From contig CM055100.1 of assembly GCA_029204225.1 (NCBI GenBank), positions 50,203,083 to 50,267,082 on the forward strand: a stretch of DNA of 64,000 nucleotides, given 5' to 3'. The notes beneath the pieces are model-generated. The model was not told the origin of the DNA, searched no databases, and saw only the letters and a program-made list of their open reading frames with translations. The position numbers were made by a program, and so were the translations under genes. Origin of the DNA: Diphasiastrum complanatum. Taxonomy: Eukaryota > Streptophyta > Lycopodiopsida > Lycopodiales > Lycopodiaceae. Positions 23,521 to 34,700 of the stretch are shown piece by piece (position 1 is the stretch's first letter; the number at the start of each line of letters is the position of its first letter).

Positions 23521-24110
23521 TGTAAGGATATCCTAGTGAAAATCCGACTAGATCTTGTTGCAAGCAACCAAAAGGACACCTGTGGAGCAAAACCACCCAA
23601 CCAATTGAAAATGGCTATTCAATACCCTAACCACTTCACCCTCATGCCATGGTGAATGAATGCAAGAGAGGAGAGGCTCCTGGCAACAAGGATCCGAAAA
23701 TCCAATAGGTAGATGGGCGAGTTTCCACTAATATATACTAGTTTCCACTAGTATATATTCTAGTTTCCAATAGGTAGATGATGAGTTTCCACTAGTTTCC
23801 AATAGGTAGATGGGCGAGTTTTCACTAGTATATATTTTCTCCCATGAGGAGAGAATACTCCTCTTAGGATCCCCATGCAACCTGGAATAGCAATTGACCT
23901 CCTATTCTTAAATTATAGCAGTCAAACACCATGCAAGTGCTCCTATGTCCAATTATAGGTCTGGGCACCATCATATGATTATTAATTACTTTATCGTCCA
24001 AGCCCGGAATGACGAGGCATAACAAATAACCGCATACACTGGAGTGACCGACTATCCATGCCATAAATTATTCTGAATCCCACATACTGGACACGAACAT
24101 AACACTTACA
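23521..24110 (-). mobile_element. Probable LTR of a minus-strand retrotransposon, with primer binding site
   Basis: The reverse complement of a primer binding site (GCTCTAATACCA, one mismatch to the usual GCTCTGATACCA) lies at 23508-23519. The block to its right starts TGTAAG (23521) and ends CTTACA (24105-24110), a matched TG..CA terminus. A minisatellite with 'ccaataggtagatg' and 'agtttccacta' units sits inside at 23697-23835. No second LTR or coding region was identified. Confidence 0.5.
23697..23835. repeat. Minisatellite of two interleaved motifs
   Basis: 'ccaataggtagatg' occurs three times, alternating with 'gagtttccacta' and 'ctagtatatat' blocks in imperfect tandem arrangement. Confidence 0.8.
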
Positions 24111-24149
24111 ACAACAACATGACAGGTCACACAACAACCGACTCCAGCG

Positions 24150-25480
24150 TGGATCAGGGAGTTTCACTTGATGCCATTTGAGTAACTACCACTACGGTTC
24201 TCACATCCACCTCACTCCCCATTACGACACCTATCGCCATTCCCGTTACATTACCATCACCGACAACCCCCACTTATAACCACCAACCCCTCAACTTCAT
24301 TCAATTTTAATTTTGATTCCGATTCTTTCGCTGCCCAACTCCTTCAAACAACGGTTACCACCACTTCTTCCACTCCTTTTACCACCACTGAATCTCCACT
24401 AACTACACCTATCCAGGACCAACCCAGCTCTTCACAATTCGCTCCATGACATGAACCCTATATCCCTCAATACACTGATACTCAGCAAAACTACCCCGAC
24501 CTATCTGAACCACTTCCTTACTTGGGTCCTTGGGACGACCTCTTCCCTTTAGTACAGAAGACAATTTGGGCAAATTACGAAGAACGTAAATACCTTGCCC
24601 AGGTAATTTCCGAATATCAAACCTACTGGGGCAATACTATTCAAGAAAATATCACGCTCACCAACCAATTACAAGATGCGTCACAAGCACGCTAACGAAC
24701 AAGCAGCACCCGTACGTTAAGACGAAGAACTCACCTTCGACCAAATGGCCCAAATGCAAGCACTCGTGGAGCAGCTCCAAGTCGACGCAACCTAGAAAGA
24801 CAACCAGCTGAGTCAGCTCCAATGACTCTTAGATGCAAAAACCAGTTCTAACCAGGAATTACGTGCCGCTATGATGGGACAACTCACTCAAATTGATTTT
24901 CAACGATATGCTCCACTACCTATCTCGGAGGGCACGATAATTCTAGTTTATGCATATCAACAGTTAGGACAAAAGCTTAAGGCAGAGGCGCAACAGCTCC
25001 AATAGAGCACTTCCTCTTAACTGGTTGCCCTAAATAACCACATCCAACGTCTGGAAGAGCAAATCAAGCAGCTACAACAAATACCACCTTTTGATCATGC
25101 CCAACATCAACAATTCCACATCCGTCCACAACCACGAGATGATTAGGGAGATGAGAAGCGGGTCCAGGGAATCTATTCGACCACTCAGCAGCATCAACCA
25201 TGGATAGTCAATACCAAGATCAACAACAAGGCCCCGATTCACAAGAAGGGGGAGCGCCTCATGACCAAGATCAAAGAGGGACAACCCAACAATCTAACCC
25301 CTCATCTCCTCCACACTCCGACATCCCCCACCCTCTTCCATTTCGACACCATCTAATCCTCACCAATGTTATCTCCAAACCCGGTTCTCTCGACTGCCAA
25401 TAAAACTCTTTCAACCTCACATCTCCCAATCCTCCACCACCCGCAGTGGTACTCCTAAACGACATCGGGTGACACCTCAT
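24150..25480 (+). pseudogene. Decayed gag-like or unknown coding sequence
   Basis: The plus strand shows a long, stop-interrupted frame of Thr/Pro-rich sequence (24150-24450), then 'PYLGPWDDLFPLVQKTIWA' at about 24515 and heptad-like Gln/Leu-rich stretches ('MAQMQALVEQLQ' near 24745, 'LEEQIKQLQQ' near 25050). Codon-like composition and the coiled-coil pattern suggest a former structural (gag-like) protein. There is no zinc knuckle, protease or RT to prove it, and I cannot assign a family. Confidence 0.4.
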
Positions 25481-25828
25481 GAGCCTGCCACCAACATCCC
25501 TTAAAGCACTTGTAGAGAAATAACCTTGATTTTCTTGTAGCTCCTACATACTAAGTGTGACTTCCATGGTTGCTTGTAAGCTCATCACATGGGTTAGATG
25601 AGATCACTAACCTAGTGTAAGACCTTAGATTAGGTCCTCTCATATATATAGCTTCAGTCCTTGAACCCTTAAAAGTCCTTGGTTGGAGGACTATATCTGA
25701 ATATTAATATTCCCTGGAATCAAAAAACGTAAAGGACACTCGAGAAATGTAGAAATCAGCGACATTGAATGCATGAAACCTCATTTTCTCTTCCACTGCC
25801 TCAAAGAACGCCACACATCTGCAGCGCC

Positions 25829-27652
25829 ATGGCATGTAAGTGAATGTGCTTCATTGTTTTTTGCTGATTTCTCATGCTGACAGTTGCTGTATCCTGTTTT
25901 CTCATACCTCATGTGCTTTTTCCTTGGAAAGAGCTAAGGCCTTTGCACCATCTGAGCGTTTTTTTGCAATTCTTGAACTTATTTCTTTAAACATTAAAGC
26001 CTGCTTTGTAATTTCTTTACAGACTTATCGTAAACAGTATAAATCTGTCAAATTCTGCAATTCTCAGCTTATTTTTTTAAGCATTAAGCCTGGTTCGTAT
26101 TTTATTTACGGAAGATCCACCAAAAATCATGGAGATTTATTGTAACCAGTCTTGATCTGCCAAAGCATGTTAGCTTTGCAATTCTTAATCTTCTTTCTCT
26201 AATCATCGAAGCCTGGTTTGTATTTCATTCACTGAAGATCCACCAGAAATGATGAGGAGGTATTGTAACTTTTCTAAATCTGCCAAAGATTGTTTGGACC
26301 AATCAAGATTTCACCATGAATCGATTTGTTATCTTATAGTTTCTTATAGAAGTAGAAACGCGTGAAGAAATTGTTTCCAATACGAAATTCTTGAGACTAT
26401 ATGATATCTACAACCGGATTTTGAAAACCGAAATCCATTTGCAATTAGATATTTTTTAGTTTGATATAAAATCAGCCTGTCTTAGAATTATTGTAACTTA
26501 GATCCTATTAACTATTCTATCTATTTTCTGATGATTCAATCATTCAGGCTATCATCATGAATTAGATGCTCTTACGCCATGGCCTTCCGGTTTTTGAACC
26601 AATCTTGTCCTCCTGCTTATTCGATTTGTTCCTCAACCTGAGGCCTTATCACCTAATGTATCAAGCGTGTACGGTCATTATCAGCTAATATATCAAAGTT
26701 GTACGGTTTGCATTGGCCTTGGTCAGGTGAAGGTTAAATGCAATAATAAGAATATTGCAGGCTTTCAATCACATAAGGTCATTTCGGGTTCTCGTATCGA
26801 CTATCTTAGTTTATTTCTTTTAGGTCCAATGAAAACTTGCCACATCCTCCATTCACCTGCAACCTATCTTAGCTTGTTCATCTCAGGCTCTCCACATCAT
26901 CCACTTACCTTCGACCTTTCTTAGCTTGTTCATCTCTGGCCCAACGAAAACTCTCCACATCATTCACTCACCTGCAACCTATCTTATGAGTGCCTGGTTC
27001 AGGAATCAGGCCAGAGGAGCTAATTGGGACGTGACTTGTGGTTGCAGCTATCATGCCACATCTAGGCAAGAGGTTGCTTGCTGCCCCAGATAGTGCATGG
27101 CAATTTAATGTCGGAAGTGGAGCGAGGCTGGGAAGTGTTCGACTTCCTACCTCCTCAAGCTTCGGCTCAGAGATGGCAGTGAGATTAATTGGAACTGGAA
27201 ATAATTCACACTGGAAGGCCTTTGGAACCAGGCACTCATACAGATCGGGAGCGCAAGCTTTGATAACTTGCAGTGGTCTGTTTGCAGTGATTTTTCTCAT
27301 AATGCCCATTCTATTGTCGCATTTAAGGAAGGTCAACTTCAATTGGTTTTCATGTGGCTTGGCTTTTCGTGATATATTCTTTCCTTTAGTATAAATTGAC
27401 TTGGTATTTAGATTTTCTTTGAAGTTTTGGGTGAAATCTGTGTCATAACGTATGAGATGGTGAATGAATGACAATTTTCAGGTAGTGGTGCAATAGAATC
27501 AAACTATTCCTAATGATGCCGATGTTTGGATTTTGCTTGGATGTGTGTTTACTATTGTTTGTTTGTTGTTGCTTTTGAAATTCAGCTACTCTATCAAATG
27601 TGAATCTATTGGCGGTTGAAAAGATTGATTTCAAAAAACTTCAAAATGGCAG
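25829..27652 (+). CDS. Mutase gene exons 1-3: 7-nt start exon, transit peptide, LQNGS junction
   Basis: Exon 1 codes ATG GCA T in a good plant start context (gcgccATGGC) and is cut by a perfect donor gtaagt. Exon 2 begins after 'ggttgcag' at 27048 and continues in frame, giving MASIMPHLGKRLLAAP. That stretch is basic and Ser/Ala-rich without acids at the start, as in chloroplast transit peptides. Its donor is uncertain: gtctgt after 27275 or gtggtc after 27272; both keep phase. Exon 3 (27586-27652) runs from 'aaattcag' to AG|gtaagt and encodes ..DFKKLQNG, completed by S-D-I-R-G in exon 4 across the 12-kb intron. If exon 1 is wrong, the ATG at 27053 in the same frame is the fallback start. Confidence 0.78.
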
Positions 27653-28732
27653 GTAAGTTTCTGATTCTTCATATGCTTGCAGAGGTTGTCAAGTATGCAT
27701 GTGCATTTATCGTTGTCTAATTATTTTGCCACTCATGCTACTATGGTAAAGGTGATGCAGCTTTAAGTATACAAAATGAGCATGCACCAATATGGAGGTG
27801 GACAATGTACTTTTCTGAACCAATGCAAGTTCGTAGATGAGGTTAAAAAACACAACATGCCTTATTGTGAATCTACAAATAATTCTATTGAATCAAACAC
27901 AAATTTGAGATCTTTTGATATTGAATATATTGTAAATGAGGTTATTAATACCCTCATCTATGTTGCTCTCACTAGACTAGATATTTCGTTCGTTGTTTGC
28001 ATGGTAAGCCAATTCGTGGCTGATCCAAGACAAACACATTGGCAAGCTGCTAAGGAATACTTTGATCATACATTGGCAAGCTGCTAAGAGAATACTTTGA
28101 TATGTCACAATAATGGTCTTGAATATGAAGCATACTGTGGTATCAAACTTCGAAGCTACTATGTGCAGATTGGGAAAATTGTGTGGAGAATTCAAAGGTT
28201 TATTTTAGGTTATGTTTTCTCTTTTGGTGCAGTTTCGTGGGCAAATAAAAAGCAACTCACTGTTGCTCCTTCATGCACTGAAGTCGAATGTACAACAGTC
28301 ACTAGTGTTGTATGAGATTCTAATATTTATATAGCTTAGAAGATTCCTAAATCAATTCAAGTAAATTAAAGTGAAACAACTCTACTTTCTATGACAATGA
28401 AAGAGTGCTAAAAAAGCAATGCTTCGTGCTGAAACTAAACAAATTGAGGTTCACCATCACTTTATTTGAGAGAAAGTACAAGCAAGGGAACTCATGTACT
28501 AAAGTGCAACTCATGTACTGCTTCACAAATGATCTTAGAATATACTCATGAATGGATTCAGCAATGACACATTTGAGAAGTTTAGATTGTTATTGGGAGT
28601 TACGTGAGAGTTAGATAATAGTCATAATTAATTGATGCCTTGCACGCTTCTTTAAGTAGTATATTAAACTCGAAACATTTCGTATTGTATCATAGTCTTC
28701 ATTGAGCAATAGATTGTTGGAGACTGTTATGG

Positions 28733-28775
<43 letters not shown>

Positions 28776-31700
28776 TGGCTGCTTGCTAGCGCCCTTTCTC
28801 CACGCTCCATGGCCAAGAAAAAGGGGAGCCCTTGCTCCCCTCCTTCACATTCAATGCCTCCTGATCCCACCCCCTTGCTGCCTGCTCCCACCCCCTCGCT
28901 GTCTACCCCTACCTCTCCCAGCCCCTCGCTGGCCCTTCCCACCCCCTCGCTGTCTACCCCTACCTCCCTCGCTGGCCCTTCCCACCCCCTCGCTGCCTGT
29001 CCAGATCACTCCCACCCCCTCGCTGGCCCTTCCCACCCCCTCGCTGCTTGACCATATCACTCCCACCCCTCGCTGCCCTCTTCCCTGACTGCTGAGGCAG
29101 CGCTGGCTGCCCAGCAAGTGCTTGCCTCCCCCCCCGCCCCCCCCCCCCCGCCCCTCTCCTCCCTCCTTGGTTCCCCTGCCCCCTCTCAATATATCCTCTC
29201 ATTCCCTAAAGAAACCTACTCTCCTACGAAGGCATTTGAACAGTACCTTCTCTCTTGCATGGAGCAGATTTCACTGGAATCTAGCTATCTAAGGATTGAA
29301 ATGGGTCAAGTGAAAACCACAATACAAGCTATGGCAATCGAGAAGCAAACTTTGACGGCCCGGATCATCTCTTTGGAAGAGGCCTTGAGCAGGAAAGAAC
29401 CAGCCAGCACCACCAACACAAAGATCCAAGAATTGGAGGAACGGATTGAGCAACATAAGGCGGCGACCAAAACATGGGTTTCTCTATTCAAAGAAGACGG
29501 TAAAGAATGTACACACACTTTCAATAGCGTCATCTTAGTCACCATATCCGAAGAAGAAATGCCGAAGTATAAATCTATGAATGTTCAGGTGCGAGACATT
29601 GAAGGTACTAAGGCTCCAATTACCGAAGCAACCAGTTTCCTCACGGATACACTTTTCCACCATCACAACGGAATGGAAAGAGCGTGGAGAACTAAAAGAG
29701 ATCCATCTACACTCATCATAGGATTCACGGGAATAGAAGAACGACAAGCTGCCCTTAGGGTACAAGCTAGGCTAAGAGGTACCCTTATTTTCATGGACGA
29801 TGATCTCACACCGATGCAAGTTGCCGAAAGGAGGAAGGTTTTCAGCAAAGCCAAAGCACTGGGCAAAAGGGTGGTCTAACAAGATCCATACGCTCGCTAT
29901 ATTTGGTTACACATTATTGGCTCACTATTGGGATTACCTCAGGACATCTATATAGCTGTATGCTATTTTGCTCCACAGACCTCAGTGTTTGCTGAGTTTG
30001 GCGGGGACCCTTTTCAGGCTCTCTCAGATGATATTGCTATCTTTTCTCAGCAGGGTTCCATTTTACTAGCAGGTGATTTCAACGCCCGCACAAGCTCTAG
30101 ACAAACCGAATTTCATGCAGCTACGGATCTTCTCAGGCTTTACCCTTTGGATATGGGGCTAGACCGGGTATCACAGGATGCAGACACTCCAGCTACATCT
30201 TTCGGGGAGCAGTTGATCACTCTAGCAGAGACACACGCTCTTGCCATTTTGAATGGCCTCACACAGTGGCCTTCCTCATCAGCATATACATGCTATCCTC
30301 ATGGTGGAGGACATAGTGTGGTCGACTACTTCATTGGATCACCTGCTTTGATCTCTCACATTTCTGATTTCTCCATCACACCCCCTACCATTTCCGATCA
30401 CTCACTCTTACACATCTCACTTGGTCACATAACCTCTTCTTTGCAAGTTTCTTGCTCTCTTCCCACTCATAAACGTATTCCTTTCACCCAATCTGGATTC
30501 CCTAATTACACCACAATCTTATCCCAACTACTCGCTAACTTCCCGTTCATGGCACCAATTGACCAGCAAGCCACTTTTCTCTCTACATCCCTCTTAGCTG
30601 CTGCTTCCTCATCCTTCCCCACCAAAACGACATCATCTCACAGAAGTGTTCACAACAGATGGTATGATGCAGAATGCCGCTCTCTTCACAATCATGTGAC
30701 ATATTCCAGGTCACACTCCCCTGCCACACTCAAACAATGCCAGAAAGAATATCATAGAACCACCAGAACAAAGAAGATCAAGTACCTACAATCACTCTGC
30801 CAAAAAATGATCAACTCTTTAGATTCACCCTCCTCCTCTTTTTTCTGGAAACATTTCACCAGACACTCTTCAACATTGGCCCCCATAGCCATCGAATCCT
30901 GGATCGAGTATGCCACGGACTTATATACCACGGACTCTCCTCCTACCTCACTCTCACCGAGACCTGACCACTGCTCACTTTTCACCCCTGACATGGTTGA
31001 AAACGCCATTAAACATGCCAAACTAAATAAAGCCACTGACTATGACTCCTTAAGTGTAGACTTCCTAAAGCCCGTAGCACATCTCATCTCCCCTTACATT
31101 GCTCATGTTTTTAACACAGCTGTTACTTCTGGTTTTCCTACGGCTTGGTGTACTAATATCCTTCACCCCATCCTCAAGGCAGGTGATCCTATGAATGTAG
31201 GAAACTACCGCACCATTATGGGCCTATAACACATCTTTTAGAACTAGTACAAACCATACACCATTCTTTCTACTCTATGGACAAGAATGTGTGTTATCCA
31301 TAGAAATAGAGCTACTGACGCTAAGATTTGCCATGAAACACGAATTAGAGATAAAGGAATCTATGCAACAACATATTGAGACATTACAAGAGTTAGATGA
31401 GGAAACAGTAGCTTCCCTAGTCCATCAAGAGACGTTCAAGAAACATTTGCTGAAACTGAGGGTTTACACGCTATGGGTCAAGCTGGTTTCAGACCGGGAT
31501 ATTCTACTTCAGACCAGATCTTCATTTTGAGATGCATTATTGAGGAGGCTCGACATCGGAAACAGAGAATTTACTGTTGCTTTGTGGATTTTCGCAAAGC
31601 TTTTGACTCTGTTCCACGACATCTTTTCCAGAGACTGTCTTCACTTGGCTTTTCAGAGGATACTATTGCTGCGATCATTACTTTATATGAGCGAGTCTTG

Positions 31701-34700
31701 GCACGTTTCAGAGATGGTAGTGGCTGGTCCTCACAGATACATTCTACCATTGGGGTGAAGCAGGGTTGCCCCTTATCACCCACTCTTTTTGCACTATATA
31801 TAGATGACCTCGAGCGGATTATTCGCGAGGAAGGTGGAGAGGGCTGTCCCCTAGCAGACATTATTATCCCCATTCTCTTGTACGCTGATGATGTGGTTCT
31901 TCTCTCATCCTCTGCAGCTGGTTTACAGAGTCACCTTTCTGCTTTACATCACTTTTGCCAGCGTTGGGGATTGATGGTTAACCTTAAGAAGACTAAGATT
32001 ATGGTGTTTAACACCAACAGACAGCATATGAGAGATGTGATTTTCTATTATGACGGGCTACCGATTGAGATCGTGACCTCCTACACCTATTTGGGAGTTC
32101 TTTTCTCTGGTCCGCTACTCACTTTTCGACCAGCAGCCACCGCCAGGCTCCGCAAGGGGCATACCGCTCTTGTGCATATGGAGAGATTTTGCTCTACTTA
32201 TTATGTGCAGGATCCTGCTACCAGATGCCTACTATTTTCTGCTACTGTCTCCCCAGTTGTGCTATATTCGGCTGAGACTTGGTGCCTTGATTTATCACGC
32301 GATACATGGAGAGATCTTACTCGTATCCAGATTCTCATGCTCAGTAGGATAATCCGGGCTAAGCCCTCAGTACCACATGATATCATACTAGCCGAGTTTG
32401 CTTCTCCTCCATTAGTTGTTGGTGCTATGTTTCAGATCATCACCTTTCTTCACAGGGTATCAGATCTAGATACCTCCAGATACATTGTTGCTGCTCTCAC
32501 TTCATCTTGTACCATTGCAGATCAGGGAGCCAAGCACTCTTGGTATCGCAGTGTCTCAGCCCTTCTTCAGACTTGGGGTTTATCCGCACTTGATCTTCCG
32601 AATGGAACCCATGCTTATATCAGACAACAGATCTACCGGAGCTACATACGCACTATATGGTCACATCCTGATCCAGATAGGGTCAAGCTACATTATTATG
32701 GCACACATCTTTTACGGCTGGACGTTTCGGGCTTGCCTATTCTTCCAGTTTATCTTACACAGACGCTATCTTTTGGTCTGAGATATCGTATAGGATAGCT
32801 TCGAGTCTCTTCTCATCAGCTTGCTATCGAGACAGGTAGATACACAGACACTCCCAGATTGCAGCGGATATGTCAGCTTTGTTCTCTTCAGGAGGTGGAA
32901 GATGAGTTTCATTTCATCTTTCGCTGCCCAGTATACTATGAGATTAGAGGACGATACCATTGTTTATACCGAGATATTCCCCTCACGTTGAGCTCCTTCC
33001 TCGAGTATCCAGATGCTAGATGTGTGGGTCTTCTTTTGAGAGAGATGTATATTTTACGAGCTTCACTTCTACCTACGCTCTCAGATATGGATTCCAGTCA
33101 GGCTCACATTACTCAGTTCTTCCAGAAGCGAGACAGAGTGGATATTTCGGTTGCGGATTTTGACGTCCCCGTCCGAAGATCGAAGACACAGAGAGTTTCG
33201 GCTCGATCCAGTGCTACTAGATCTTCATACGCCTCCCACCAGCCTACATCACGACCCACTACTACCATCACTCATTACTTTCGGCTTGCTCGTAGCTAGT
33301 TTCCTCCGCGGAGCAGGTGGTTAAGCTCTTGCTTTGTACCCTCACCAGCTGGTGGTCAAGCTTGGATACTTTTTCTCTTAGAGACAGAGAGATCGATATT
33401 TTAGTTTTAGTTTTACTGTCTTTTCATTGGTAAATAAGTCCTTATGCGGACAATGCTTCTCACATTTTGTACTCTCTTTTGTCTTATGTGCCCCTGGGCA
33501 CCAAAAGACGTTAATAATAATAATTCTAATTCTAATTCTCCTCCTCTCTCTCGCTGGCTCTCCATGGCGGCCTAGCCTAGATCTTGTGGTGGCTCCCTCT
33601 ATATGGCTCCACGTAAGAGGGGGGGAGCTAGCTCCCCACGCTCCCGACCTCTCTCCAATGGTTCTGGCACTTGCCCTATCTCCATCGCCCACACACCTGA
33701 ACTGGGTGACTCCATCTCCTCCATCGCTGCTTCAAACTCTGCCTCCAGTGCCTCCATTGCTGCTTCAGACCCTGCTTCCATCGCTCATGAATCTGCCTCC
33801 AACGTTGTTTCTAGCACTTCCATCGCTAGTACATCTGTCTCCAAACCTGTCCCCCACATCGTGGACAATACAGCTGCTGCCAATACGAATGTCTCCTTGT
33901 CTGGCCCCAATACCCCCAGTGCATGACCTCCTCCAGCGATGATGAAAATAGCTCAAACTACAGTGCTGCTGGGAATGTCTCCATTGCTGCTGTAGTTGAC
34001 TCCATCGCTGGGGGACAGTCATCCCTTCTGTTCCCTTGTCGTCTGCTGCCTACCTATCATGCTCTACCAAAAATGCTCCTTACGGAGACGACATCTACAC
34101 GCCAAGGAAAGCATTTGAGGGCTACCTAAAAGCGGAGGTGGATGCGCTACGATCCGAAGTACAACAGCTTAAGTTGACTATGTCCACGTTGCTCCAGGAC
34201 AACATGGCTCTCAAACAGAAAATCCAGACATTGGAAGGAACGCCATCCCCAATGACAAGCAAAATTGATGAGCTAGAACGTCACTTGAGTGAACATAAGG
34301 AGGCTACAAAAACTTGGGCTTCCTTATTTCATAAAGAAGAAGGTAATACGGCTCATATGTCTACTGTTATCTCAGCTACCATCTCTGAAGAATAATTACG
34401 TGATTCCAAAGCTCTCAATGTTCGAGTTCGAGGTGTTCTCGACACTCATGATGCTGTGAAAGAAGCAACATCCTTCTTAAATACTACTTTGAGAGTGGAT
34501 AATGCTTGGCGTACCAAAAAAGACAATTCAACTCTCATTATTCGTTTCAAAACAAAAGAAGAAAGAACCAAAGTACTGAGACTCAAGTCTAAATTAAGAG
34601 GCACACAGATTTTCTTGGATGAGGATCTTACTTTTATCCAGGTTCAGGAACGCAAGAAAATCTTTCAGGAGGCTAAAGCATCGGAACGTTTTGCTATTTA

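Larger units (their letters stand above)
28773..33545 (+). mobile_element. LINE A: near-complete non-LTR retrotransposon, inactive
   Basis: The element has ORF1 (28809-29879), ORF2 (endonuclease, reverse transcriptase, C-terminal CCHC-like finger; 29928-33299), a 3' UTR, the 3' hairpin at 33488-33501, and a tail of TAA, ATTCTA and CT repeats. It sits in sense orientation in intron 3. Inactivating features are an in-frame stop in ORF1, loss of the N-terminal part of the endonuclease, a foreign integrase segment in RT (31222-31447), and TAG at 32797. LINE B begins within the tail. Confidence 0.93.

Noticed and set aside
25072-25480. Minus-strand frames opposite the gag-like region
   Set aside because: The plus-strand reading has the coiled-coil pattern; the minus-strand frames are shadows with no motif.
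27038-27394. 118-codon open frame as a stand-alone gene
   Set aside because: It starts with GTG and its first ~80 codons are better explained as exon 2 (transit peptide) of the mutase gene, with the rest being intron 2.
28851-29202. Long Gly/Arg-rich open frames on the minus strand
   Set aside because: They are antisense shadows of the Pro/Ser/Leu-rich low-complexity region of LINE A ORF1.
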